From Pyrinomonadaceae bacterium (GTDB taxonomy: Bacteria > Acidobacteriota > Blastocatellia > Pyrinomonadales > Pyrinomonadaceae), in contig JABARP010000021.1 in assembly GCA_019186825.1 (NCBI GenBank), positions 21,439-62,902 on the forward strand: a DNA stretch of 41,464 nt. The letters run 5' to 3'. The translations under genes and the position numbers were made by a program. Shown here in pieces: positions 1 to 7,197 of the stretch (its first letter is position 1; each line of letters opens with the position of its first letter). The notes under the pieces are model-generated. The model was given only the letters and a program-made list of their open reading frames with translations. It was not told the origin of the DNA and did not search any database.

Positions 1-2
1 TC

Positions 3-1166
3 TGGAAATATTCGGGGCACGAAACTACATTCTCAGATCCGCTCGTTGATTGCCGTTCCTGCAAATCGCGACTTCGGCAGGACAAGCTTGATACCGATGA
101 TGCAGGGAAGTTCATTTGCTCGAACTGCGGTTCGACGGATCTGACCGAACCTCGCCCTTTTAACCTGATGTTCCGAACGACGATCGGAGCCGTTTCGGGG
201 GATGACGATCCGGCTGCCCTTGCGTACCTTCGACCTGAGACCGCGCAGGGGATCTTTATCAACTTCAAGAATGTGCTCGACACATCGCGTCGAAAACTTC
301 CATTCGGCATCGCTCAGATCGGTAAGGCTTTTCGAAACGAAGTTACGCCCGGGAATTTTATCTTCCGAACGAGGGAATTCGAGCAGATGGAGATCGAGTA
401 TTTCGTGCGTCCGGAGGAGGTTCAAAAGCTCCATCAGGAATGGCTCGATGCTTATCTCGAATGGATAAAGTCGCTCGGTATTTCGGCGGAGAACATCAAG
501 CTCTACGAGCAATCTGCCGAAGAGCTTGCACACTATTCCGAGAGAACGGTCGATATCCTCTATCGGTATTTCCCTGAGCGAAGCGACGAAGAAAAACAAT
601 GGGACGAGCTGATGGGTATTGCCAACCGCACGGACTATGATCTTCGCGTGCACTCAAAGAAGCCGGAAGATGCGGACGGCAAGCGTATTAATCCCGATTC
701 GACCGAAGACCTTTCGTACTTCGATCCGCAGACGAATGAGCGGTTCTATCCATACATTATCGAGCCTTCGATCGGCGTGAACCGAACGCTGCTCGCCGTA
801 ATGATGGACGCTTACACCGAGAAAACGACCGAGAAAGGCGAGACGCGCGTCATCCTGAAACTCGTGCCGGAGCTTGCGCCGATAAAGGCCGCCGTGCTGC
901 CGCTCGCCAAGAACAAGCCTGAGATAGTCGAGATGGCAAAGCGTATCAAGAAAGACCTGCAGCCTTCGCTGCGTGCCGTTTATGACGACACGGGCGGCAT
1001 CGGGAAACTCTATGCGCGGCAGGACGAGATCGGCACGCCGTTCTGCGTTACAGTCGATCACGAGTCGCTAGAAGATAACGCCGTTACCGTTCGTCACCGC
1101 GATAGCTGGGAACAGGAGCGCGTCTCCACCGATGCTCTAAAGAGCTATCTGGCCGAACGTCTTTAG
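3..1166 (+). CDS. glyS: Glycyl-tRNA synthetase, class II alpha2 type (5' end outside window)
   Basis: The enzyme charges tRNA-Gly with glycine in the cytoplasm. The reading frame is open from base 3, so the start lies upstream; about 387 residues are visible, and the family usually has about 450-500. Near the window start there is a four-cysteine, probably zinc-binding knuckle (DCRSC, then CSNCG). Then come the conserved LRPETAQGIF segment, class II motif 2 (FRNEV...FRTREFEQMEIEYF) and motif 3 (PSIGVNRTLLAV). The last ~110 residues, from LAPIKAAVLPL, are the HGTP anticodon-binding domain. This is the eukaryote/archaea-like single-chain form, not the glyQ/glyS alpha2beta2 form. It ends 19 bases before the convergent permease gene. 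Family assignment is very secure. Confidence 0.96.
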   Translation, partial: WKYSGHETTFSDPLVDCRSCKSRLRQDKLDTDDAGKFICSNCGSTDLTEPRPFNLMFRTTIGAVSGDDDPAALAYLRPETAQGIFINFKNVLDTSRRKLPFGIAQIGKAFRNEVTPGNFIFRTREFEQMEIEYFVRPEEVQKLHQEWLDAYLEWIKSLGISAENIKLYEQSAEELAHYSERTVDILYRYFPERSDEEKQWDELMGIANRTDYDLRVHSKKPEDADGKRINPDSTEDLSYFDPQTNERFYPYIIEPSIGVNRTLLAVMMDAYTEKTTEKGETRVILKLVPELAPIKAAVLPLAKNKPEIVEMAKRIKKDLQPSLRAVYDDTGGIGKLYARQDEIGTPFCVTVDHESLEDNAVTVRHRDSWEQERVSTDALKSYLAERL

Positions 1167-1185
1167 TTTCATTTCTGAATAGAAT

Positions 1186-3108
1186 TTAGCCGCCGACGTT
1201 TACGCTAGGGCGAAGCTCGGGGGCGGGCTCGGCCTGGCGCAGGATCTCCCGCGTTACAGGAGCGGTATCGCCTTCGCCGAAGAGGATGTATCTGATCAGG
1301 TATTGGATGGGATTTCCTTCGCTCCAGCCGAAATAGACGTGCGGTATCTTGCCCGTTTTGTCACGAAGGTAGAGCAACAACGCGGCAATGGCGTTCGGCA
1401 CCGCAGGCGAGTTCGTCCGCAGGATCTTATATCCGGCTACATCAACACCGGTGATGCGCAATTCACCCGTGAACTCCGATGCATCGCTGATCTGGATCTC
1501 GTAGAAAAGGATCGGGTCGCTAGCCGGAATGTGGTTATCGGTGCGTTTTTCGTGTTCCTTGAACCGATATTCGACAACGTCACCGGTCTCACGCCGATTC
1601 GTAACGATGCGGATCTCTTCATCCGTCAGGTCATCTAGAAATGTTTGCGCCGTCTTATCGAGCTCGATCTTCTTGATCCTGATCTCGGTCGTTCGCATCG
1701 CGCGTGAAATAAACGATGCAGCTACGATGGCCAATATGAACAACGATGCTATCTTCAGCCCGTCCGGACGTTCAATGATGTTGGCGATGGTCGTGTAAAT
1801 GAAGATGACCGATATGGTCAAAAAGGCCCATCGCACGCCTTGTTTACGTCTCCATGCCGAGATCGTAACTGCGATGGCGCCTGACGTTATTAAAACGAGT
1901 ACGCCGGTCGCGTACGCACCACCCTGAGCTTCGACATCGGCCTCAAAGATGTATGTGATCGCAAAGCAGATGATCGCGAAGATGAGCACGAGCGGCCTAG
2001 AGGCGCGTGCCCAGTTCGGTGCCATTCCGTACTTCGGCAAGTACCGCGGCACGATGCTCAGCAGTCCGGCCATCGCAGATGCGCCGGCGAACCACAAGAT
2101 GATGATCGTTGAAAAGTCGTAGACCGTGCCGAAACCGTCGCCGAGATATGCGTGAGCGATATAAGCGAGTGCGCGGCCATTCGCCTTGCCCTCCGGGCCG
2201 AATTCTGCGGCAGGGATGAGCATTGTCGTCATCAAACCGCTGCAGATAAGGAAGAAGCTCATTATCAGGGCAGCCGTCCTGAGCAGCTTTCTGGTTTTCG
2301 CGATGCGATTGGGATTGCTGATCAGAGGCATTACCGCAACGCCCGTCTCAAAGCCCGAAAGGCCGAGAGCAAGGCGTGGAAAGGCGATGAGCGAAAGTGC
2401 GATGACGAGAAAGATGCTTCTTGGTGCTCCGGTGTCAGGGAATGTGAACACTGCGCGCTGCCAGTCGGAAAATAAGCTCGGATGCGTGAAGATCTCATAG
2501 AGTCCTGTCGCAACGACAATAAGGTTCAAGAGCAGATAACTCGTAACGAGCACTACAGCGACCTGTATCGCCTCCTTGAAGCCCTTTAGGAAGACACCCG
2601 CGAGCACTGTTATCAAAGCGGCCGTGATCAGAACCGGGTGGTCGAATCCATCGGTCAATTTTGCGAAGACCGGGTTATGAATAAGGTGAGCCGTTGCGTC
2701 GGCAGATGAAAGGGTGATCGTGATGACGAAATCCGTCGCGACGAATCCAAGCAGGGCAAGGACGAAAAGCTTGCTCTTCCAACGCGAAAGCAACGCCTCA
2801 AGCATTGCGATCGAACCCTGGCCGTGCGGGCTTTCTGCAGCGACGCGATTATAGATCGGGAGAGCACCGCCGAGTGTCAGCAGTACGAGGAAGAGGGTCG
2901 CGATCGGCGACAAGTAACCGGCAGCCACGAACGCGATACTCGGCTGATAACCAAGCGTCGAGAAATAGTCCAAGCCCGTGAGGCACATTACCTGCCACCA
3001 GCGGTGTTGTGGATGTTCGTGGTCGGCGTCTTGAGCGGGGTTGCGAGCGACGCCCTGCATCAACCACTCTTTGAATCCTGATTTTCCAGCCCTTGGTTCT
3101 GTTGGCAT
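1186..3108 (-). CDS. APC-superfamily permease with C-terminal cytosolic domain
   Basis: This 640-residue polytopic membrane protein has about 11-12 hydrophobic segments between residues ~55 and ~465, then a soluble domain of ~170 residues. The first membrane region ([12 protein letters not shown], residues 46-57, then AESPHGQGS, 91-99) and the [14 protein letters not shown] segment (~residues 246-259) fit the amino acid/polyamine/organocation superfamily. The layout of a transporter core plus a large C-terminal domain also recalls KUP/KimA-type potassium transporters, so the substrate is open. The ATG at 3108 is preceded by a weak AGGAC-type ribosome binding site inside a small hairpin, and a longer nested hairpin lies just upstream. 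It converges with glyS. Membrane transport is secure; amino acid versus K+ is not decided by the sequence. Confidence 0.85.
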   Translation of the reverse strand: MPTEPRAGKSGFKEWLMQGVARNPAQDADHEHPQHRWWQVMCLTGLDYFSTLGYQPSIAFVAAGYLSPIATLFLVLLTLGGALPIYNRVAAESPHGQGSIAMLEALLSRWKSKLFVLALLGFVATDFVITITLSSADATAHLIHNPVFAKLTDGFDHPVLITAALITVLAGVFLKGFKEAIQVAVVLVTSYLLLNLIVVATGLYEIFTHPSLFSDWQRAVFTFPDTGAPRSIFLVIALSLIAFPRLALGLSGFETGVAVMPLISNPNRIAKTRKLLRTAALIMSFFLICSGLMTTMLIPAAEFGPEGKANGRALAYIAHAYLGDGFGTVYDFSTIIILWFAGASAMAGLLSIVPRYLPKYGMAPNWARASRPLVLIFAIICFAITYIFEADVEAQGGAYATGVLVLITSGAIAVTISAWRRKQGVRWAFLTISVIFIYTTIANIIERPDGLKIASLFILAIVAASFISRAMRTTEIRIKKIELDKTAQTFLDDLTDEEIRIVTNRRETGDVVEYRFKEHEKRTDNHIPASDPILFYEIQISDASEFTGELRITGVDVAGYKILRTNSPAVPNAIAALLLYLRDKTGKIPHVYFGWSEGNPIQYLIRYILFGEGDTAPVTREILRQAEPAPELRPSVNVGG

Positions 3109-3114
3109 AGAAAC

Positions 3115-3129
3115 GGCGTCCTAAACGCC
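3115..3129 (-). promoter_or_regulatory. Small hairpin over the permease ribosome binding site
   Basis: On the minus strand GGCGT and ACGCC flank the 5-base loop TTAGG, and the start codon follows six bases after the hairpin. The only Shine-Dalgarno-like bases (AGGA) fall in the loop and 3' stem, so folding could modulate translation. Function is inferred. Confidence 0.45.
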
Positions 3130-3131
3130 AT

Positions 3132-3171
3132 AAGGCACAGATCCTAGCCGAGACCGGCGGATACGTGCCTT
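3132..3171 (-). promoter_or_regulatory. 40-base nested hairpin in permease leader
   Basis: Three nested complementary blocks are visible. AAGGCAC (3132-3138) pairs with GTGCCTT (3165-3171), ATCC (3141-3144) with GGAT (3159-3162), and GCCG (3147-3150) with CGGC (3155-3158). This leaves a 4-base loop, one 2x2 internal loop and a 2-base bulge. No T-tract follows on either strand, so it does not look like a terminator. Its place 24-63 bases upstream of the permease start suggests a cis-regulatory RNA element. It matches no riboswitch class I recognise. Confidence 0.5.
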
Positions 3172-3276
3172 GCCGTCTCTCCCAAAATTTCGGGGAAAGA
3201 CCACTCGGATTAGTGTAAGAGCTTTGGACGGATTCGTAAAGCGCCGACACGGCAGCAAACATCGATGCGACTAAGT

Positions 3277-3282
3277 TATAGT
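3277..3282 (+). promoter_or_regulatory. Candidate -10 box for the CCA-adding enzyme gene
   Basis: TATAGT lies 15 bases before the ATG at 3298 and would give a leader of only about 9 bases. No good -35 is seen at 16-18 bases. If real, it excludes the upstream in-frame ATG at 3265. Confidence 0.3.
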
Positions 3283-3297
3283 AAGTGTAAAGCTGGT

Positions 3298-4833
3298 ATG
3301 AACCTTGCCGAAGGTAACACAATCGAACTCGCAAAAAGGATCCGCGATGCGGGGGGCCGGGCAATGCTGGTCGGTGGCTGTGTGCGTGATGAACTGATGG
3401 GTTTTGAGCCGAAGGACTTTGACCTTGAAGTTTACGGCGTTGAGGCTGAGAGGCTGAAAGATATCCTCGAAACATTCGCAGCTGAGATATCTACGTCGTC
3501 TTTAGCGACATCAGGCAGTCCTGCGAGCGTATTAGAAAATGAAGGCCCTTCGAGGGCTATGAGCTTCGACGACGATGGAGCTGGCCAGGGCAAGGGTGTC
3601 GGCGTTTCATTGAATATTGTCGGTGCGGCTTTCGCAGTTTATAAGATCGGGCGCTACATAGATGTGTCGATACCGCGTCGGGAAAGGAAGGCCGGCCGAG
3701 GGCATCGCGGTTTTGTCATTGAGGGCGATCCCGAAATGTCGTTTAAGGAGGCGTGTTCCCGGCGCGATTTTACCGTGAACGCGATCTTGAAAGATCCGTT
3801 GAGCGGCGAGATCGTCGATCCGTTCAATGGACGACGGGATATTGAGGGTAAGATCCTTCGGCATGTGTCCGATGAGACGTTTTCGGAGGATTCGCTACGT
3901 GTCCTACGTGCGGCCCAATTCGCTGCACGGCTAAAGTTTGATATCGATCCGAATACCGTTTTGCTCTGCAAAGAGATCGACCTTTCGGACCTTCCAAAGG
4001 AGCGCATCTGGGGCGAGCTTGAAAAGATCCTGCTGCTCGCAGATGAGCCTTCAAGGGGCCTAAAATGGCTTTACGAGCTATGCGTGGTCGACAAGCTCTT
4101 TCCCGAGCTAGCTTCGCTTGTTGGGGTGCCGCAAGAGCCGGAATGGCATCCTGAAGGTGATGTTGACGTCCATACGATGATGGTCGCCGACGAGGCCCGC
4201 AGACTCATCGACGATCTGCCGTACGAGAAAAAAGTTACCGTAATGCTCGCCGCTGTCGCACATGATTTCGGGAAGCCCCCGACGACGCAATTCTTCGATG
4301 GGCGGTGGCGTTCACACTCGCATGACGAGGCCGGAGTCGAGCCGACGATCTCCTTCCTAGATCGTTTAGGTATCTATACGATAAATGGTTTCGACGTTCG
4401 TGAGCAGGTGATCCAACTTGTGCGGTATCACCTGAAGCCCGGCGAATTCTATAAAGCGAATGCGAAGCAGCCGATAGGTGACGGAGCTTTTCGACGCCTA
4501 GCGCGAAAGGTCGAACCGGACTTACTTTATCGCGTCGCCAAAGCCGACAGTCTAGGACGGAATCCGGACTGGCTGCCGCCTGAACGCCGATTTGGGTCCG
4601 AAGCACAGGAATGGTTCATCGGGCGTGTTCGTGAGCTCGATATCGAGCGAAAGGCACCGGAGCCGATCCTTCGCGGGCGAGACCTGATCGAACTCGGCCT
4701 CGAACCGTCGCCGAAGTTCAAGAAGATCCTCGATGCTGTTTACGAGATGCAGCTCGACGGAAAGGTCGCCACCCTCGAGGAAGCGGTCGCCGCGGCAAAG
4801 GCGGCCATTGACGCCGGTGGACGATCGATCTGA
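3298..4833 (+). CDS. cca: CCA tRNA nucleotidyltransferase / poly(A) polymerase family with HD domain
   Basis: The predicted enzyme adds or repairs the 3' CCA end of tRNAs. The 511-residue protein (from ATG 3298) has the N-terminal nucleotidyltransferase signature LVGGCVRDELMG, the metal-binding DxD in KDFDLEVYG, an IDVSIPRRE strand and the RRDFTVNAI motif. A helical tRNA-binding domain follows, then an HD region with HTMMVADEA, VAHDFGKPPTT and HSHDEAG. An in-frame ATG also exists at 3265, but the family begins near the 3298 methionine and a possible -10 box lies between the two. The catalytic domain is interrupted by ~30-45 extra residues rich in Ser, Gly and Asp, where related proteins run from one beta strand into the next (see 3494-3574). 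CCA-adding versus poly(A)-adding activity cannot be told by eye. Confidence 0.9.
   Translation: MNLAEGNTIELAKRIRDAGGRAMLVGGCVRDELMGFEPKDFDLEVYGVEAERLKDILETFAAEISTSSLATSGSPASVLENEGPSRAMSFDDDGAGQGKGVGVSLNIVGAAFAVYKIGRYIDVSIPRRERKAGRGHRGFVIEGDPEMSFKEACSRRDFTVNAILKDPLSGEIVDPFNGRRDIEGKILRHVSDETFSEDSLRVLRAAQFAARLKFDIDPNTVLLCKEIDLSDLPKERIWGELEKILLLADEPSRGLKWLYELCVVDKLFPELASLVGVPQEPEWHPEGDVDVHTMMVADEARRLIDDLPYEKKVTVMLAAVAHDFGKPPTTQFFDGRWRSHSHDEAGVEPTISFLDRLGIYTINGFDVREQVIQLVRYHLKPGEFYKANAKQPIGDGAFRRLARKVEPDLLYRVAKADSLGRNPDWLPPERRFGSEAQEWFIGRVRELDIERKAPEPILRGRDLIELGLEPSPKFKKILDAVYEMQLDGKVATLEEAVAAAKAAIDAGGRSI
3494..3574. repeat. Palindrome-rich in-frame insert inside cca
   Basis: The insert is bounded by CGTCGTC (3494-3500) and its inverse GACGACG (3568-3574). 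Inside are two more inverted repeats: GCAG-TC-CTGC (3515-3524) and GCCCT-TCG-AGGGC (3545-3557). It encodes low-complexity sequence in the middle of the nucleotidyltransferase domain, and the reading frame is kept. The pattern resembles small palindromic elements that insert in frame into protein genes, such as those known from Rickettsia, but I have no second copy here to prove mobility. Confidence 0.5.
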
Positions 4834-4839
4834 TCGGCA

Positions 4840-4845
4840 TATAAT
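4840..4845 (+). promoter_or_regulatory. Candidate -10 box of mazEF
   Basis: A perfect TATAAT lies 68 bases before the mazE start, just past the cca stop codon. No convincing -35 is present at normal spacing. The proposed operator (4875-4893) would lie in the early transcribed region. Confidence 0.4.
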
Positions 4846-4874
4846 TTGGGGCTTGCGGTATTTCGGCGGATAGT

Positions 4875-4893
4875 GTATCTTCATTGTAGATAC
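4875..4893. promoter_or_regulatory. Inverted repeat, likely MazE/MazEF operator
   Basis: GTATCT and AGATAC form a perfect 6-base inverted repeat with a 7-base spacer, 20 bases before the mazE start. MazE-type antitoxins usually autoregulate by binding palindromes at this place. The assignment rests on position and symmetry only. Confidence 0.5.
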
Positions 4894-4912
4894 GCGTAGT
4901 GAAAGGGAAAAG

Positions 4913-5152
4913 ATGAAAGTTCAGATACAAAAATGGGGCAATAGCTTGGCCCTACGGATACCGAAGTCATTCGCGATCGAATCCCACATCTCCCAGGGTT
5001 CGACCGTCGAGGTTTCGCTGGAGAAGGGGAAGATCGTGGTGTTTCCGCTTGAATCGAAGGTGACTCTCGACGATCTCCTTTCCGGAGTAACGGCGGAGAA
5101 CCTGCACGGTGAGATCGATATGGGCCGAAGTGTCGGGAAGGAGATCTGGTAG
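4913..5152 (+). CDS. mazE: MazE-type antitoxin (AbrB/SpoVT swapped-hairpin domain)
   Basis: The 79-residue protein opens with the typical MazE core, MKVQIQKWGNSLALRIPKS (residues 1-19). This is the DNA-binding swapped-hairpin domain that forms dimers and binds the operator. The remaining half (VSLEKGKIVVFPL, then an acidic DDLL...EIDMGR tail) is the flexible part expected to wrap and inhibit the toxin. Its TAG stop is followed directly by the toxin ATG with no base between, the usual sign of translational coupling. The upstream palindrome (4875-4893) is the likely autoregulatory site. Family and role are secure. Confidence 0.93.
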   Translation: MKVQIQKWGNSLALRIPKSFAIESHISQGSTVEVSLEKGKIVVFPLESKVTLDDLLSGVTAENLHGEIDMGRSVGKEIW

Positions 5153-5482
5153 ATGGCGTATGTTCCAGACCGCGGCGATATAGTGTGGTTAAGTTTCGAC
5201 CCTCAGGCAGGACATGAGCAAGCAGGGCGGCGGCCAGCCGTTGTCGTTTCTCCACGGGCCTATAACTCAAAGGTCGGGTTGGGGCTGTTCTGTCCGATCA
5301 CGACCAAGGTAAAGGGCTTTCCGTTCGAGGTGCAGATCCCGGCGAATTCAAAAGTCTCCGGGGTCGTCTTGTCTGATCAGGTCAGAAGCCTTGATTGGAA
5401 GGTTCGCCGGGCAGAGTTCATCGAAAGCATGAGTGATAGCGTCACAGAAAAGATTCTCGAAAGAATCAGAACGCTTTTGTAG
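5153..5482 (+). CDS. mazF: MazF/PemK-family mRNA interferase toxin
   Basis: The 109-residue protein shows the MazF fold: an N-terminal RGDIVWLSFDP strand, the AGRRPAVVVSP segment, a conserved Thr in CPITTK and the VLSDQVRSLDW region, ending with a C-terminal helix. Members cleave mRNA at short specific sequences when the antitoxin is degraded, causing growth arrest. All core family residues I can check are present and the length is normal, so the toxin is probably intact. The cut sequence cannot be predicted. It starts immediately after the mazE stop. Downstream, 82 bases separate it from the convergent malic enzyme gene, with no clear terminator. Confidence 0.94.
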   Translation: MAYVPDRGDIVWLSFDPQAGHEQAGRRPAVVVSPRAYNSKVGLGLFCPITTKVKGFPFEVQIPANSKVSGVVLSDQVRSLDWKVRRAEFIESMSDSVTEKILERIRTLL

Positions 5483-5564
5483 AGGGACTTCGAGTTGACC
5501 GCCCGCCTATCAGGCACGACCACGGATACGGTTGGGTCGCTCTCCGCCGCAGTCGCTTTCCTGA

Positions 5565-7004
5565 TCAGAATTCTGTATCGCTGGTTGCTCGTTCGCGGCG
5601 TGCGACACCTGATTCGTATGCGGCGTCCTCGACACGCGCGGCCACGGCCTCTCCAACACGGCGATCGAATACGGACGGAATAATGTAATCCGGATGCAGT
5701 TCTTCCGGAGCGATTATGTCCGCGATGGCGTTCGCCGCGGCTAGCTTCATTGCTTCGTTAATGCGGGAAGCACGGCAGTTCAACGCTCCCCGAAATATTC
5801 CCGGGAAGCAAAGCACGTTGTTGATCTGATTCGGGTAATCTGAGCGGCCGGTCGCCATAACGGCTACGTGCTCGAGCGCGTCTTCGGGCATGATCTCCGG
5901 CACAGGATTGGCCATTGCGAAGACGATCGGGTCCTTTGCCATATTCTTGACATCACTCACATCGATCACGCCTGGAACCGAAAGCCCAAAGAACACATCA
6001 GCTCCCTTAATGACATCCCGAATGGTGCCGGCCTCGCGGTTAGGATTGGTGTTGTTGGCGTACCATTCTTTGACCCAATTCATATTCTCGGTGCGGCCTT
6101 TGAATATCGCACCCGTTGTGTCGCAGCCGACGATGTTCTTGACGCCCGCGGCCATCACTATCTTTGAGCACGCAACGCCGGCGGCTCCGATCCCGTTAAC
6201 AACAACCTTGACGTCCTCGATCTTCTTGTTGACGATCTTTAGTGCGTTCAGGAGTGCTGCGAGTACAACGACCGCCGTGCCGTGTTGGTCGTCGTGAAAG
6301 ACCGGAATATCGAGTTCTTCTTTCAAACGCTCCTCGATCTCGAAGCAGCGTGGGGCCGAAATATCCTCAAGATTGATACCGCCGAAGGGAACTGCGATGC
6401 GTTTGATCGTCTGCACGATCTCGTAAGGGTCTTTTGTGGTTAGGCAGATCGGGAACGCATCGACCCCACCGAATTCTTTGAACAGCTGACATTTGCCTTC
6501 CATCACCGGCATCGCCGCGGCAGGACCGATATCACCAAGGCCGAGCACCGCCGTGCCGTCCGAGATAACGGCGACCATATTCTTTTTGATCGTCAGGTTA
6601 AAAGCTTTTTCCGGGTCTTTGTGGATCGCTTCGCAAATCCGCGCAACACCCGGCGTGTACGCCATCGAGAGGTCCGAGCGTGTTTTTAACGGCATTTTCG
6701 ACGCGATCTCGATCTTGCCGCCAAGGTGCATCAGGAACGTTCTGTCAGAAACGTTCACTACCTCGACGCCGTCGATGTTCGCAAGGGAATCGACGATCTC
6801 CTGGTCGTGCGTTTCGCTTGCGGCATTTACCGTAATGTCGCGAATCAGAAAATCTTTACCGACACTGACGATGTCAATGCCTTCGATATCACCGCCTGCT
6901 TTACCGATCGAGGTCGTGATCTCGCCAAGTTTCCCCGGTAGATTGTGTATCTTTACGCGTAGTGTGAGGCTGTAGCTTGCATTGGGTGTTTGTTTGTTGG
7001 TCAT
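5565..7004 (-). CDS. Malic enzyme with N-terminal ACT domain
   Basis: This 479-residue enzyme oxidatively decarboxylates malate to pyruvate with NAD(P)+. Residues ~10-90 form an ACT domain (VKIHNLPGKLGEITTSIGKAGG), which normally binds a small ligand such as an amino acid and controls activity. The malic core follows: AYTPGVA with the catalytic Tyr, the GLGDIGPAAAMPVMEGK segment, metal-binding LEDISAPRCFE, the PVFHDDQHGTA signature, and a nucleotide fold at VVVNGIGAAG. The frame is open 45 codons further upstream, but that stretch is not family-like and lies across the promoter at 7069-7097, so the ATG at 7004 was chosen. NAD versus NADP preference is undecided. It is divergent from hflX. Confidence 0.93.
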   Translation of the reverse strand: MTNKQTPNASYSLTLRVKIHNLPGKLGEITTSIGKAGGDIEGIDIVSVGKDFLIRDITVNAASETHDQEIVDSLANIDGVEVVNVSDRTFLMHLGGKIEIASKMPLKTRSDLSMAYTPGVARICEAIHKDPEKAFNLTIKKNMVAVISDGTAVLGLGDIGPAAAMPVMEGKCQLFKEFGGVDAFPICLTTKDPYEIVQTIKRIAVPFGGINLEDISAPRCFEIEERLKEELDIPVFHDDQHGTAVVVLAALLNALKIVNKKIEDVKVVVNGIGAAGVACSKIVMAAGVKNIVGCDTTGAIFKGRTENMNWVKEWYANNTNPNREAGTIRDVIKGADVFFGLSVPGVIDVSDVKNMAKDPIVFAMANPVPEIMPEDALEHVAVMATGRSDYPNQINNVLCFPGIFRGALNCRASRINEAMKLAAANAIADIIAPEELHPDYIIPSVFDRRVGEAVAARVEDAAYESGVARRERATSDTEF

Positions 7005-7017
7005 TGATCGCTCGCTT

Positions 7018-7043
7018 GGCGCCGGATACTCCAAACGGGCGCC
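7018..7043. promoter_or_regulatory. Two GGCGCC palindromes in malic enzyme leader
   Basis: GGCGCC occurs at 7018-7023 and 7038-7043, exactly 20 bases apart, between the proposed promoter and the start codon. The copies could pair to form an RNA hairpin, or act as a two-site operator on one DNA face. Function is inferred. Confidence 0.35.
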
Positions 7044-7068
7044 AATCCCACCTAAAGGACAAACAAAA

Positions 7069-7097
7069 AGTATGACTAAAAAGAATGAGCTAAGCAA
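7069..7097 (-). promoter_or_regulatory. Candidate promoter of the malic enzyme gene
   Basis: On the minus strand TTGCTT (7097-7092) and CATACT (7074-7069) are separated by 17 bases. This gives a leader of about 58 bases to the ATG at 7004. Confidence 0.5.
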
Positions 7098-7166
7098 ACC
7101 TTCAGCGATAGTGCCCGAACCGGGATCTTCGCACGGCACATAAAAAGCCGATGTTCTTGCTCATTT

Positions 7167-7175
7167 TGGTATAAT
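7167..7175 (+). promoter_or_regulatory. Extended -10 promoter of hflX
   Basis: TGGTATAAT is a perfect extended -10 element (TGn-TATAAT), which needs no strong -35. Transcription would begin near 7182, about 16 bases before the first conserved HflX codon, so the start codon must lie at or after ~7189. Confidence 0.6.
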
Positions 7176-7197
7176 AGGGATCGAGTAGAGGACTTTA

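Noticed and set aside
5509..5565. Distant inverted repeat ATCAGG/CCTGAT between mazF and the malic enzyme gene as a terminator
   Set aside because: Six-base arms 45 bases apart with no T-tract; expected by chance.
7005..7139. Upstream extension of the malic enzyme with a hydrophobic stretch that could be a signal or membrane segment
   Set aside because: The enzyme is cytosolic, the extension has no family match and it spans the proposed promoter. ATG 7004 fits the ACT domain start.
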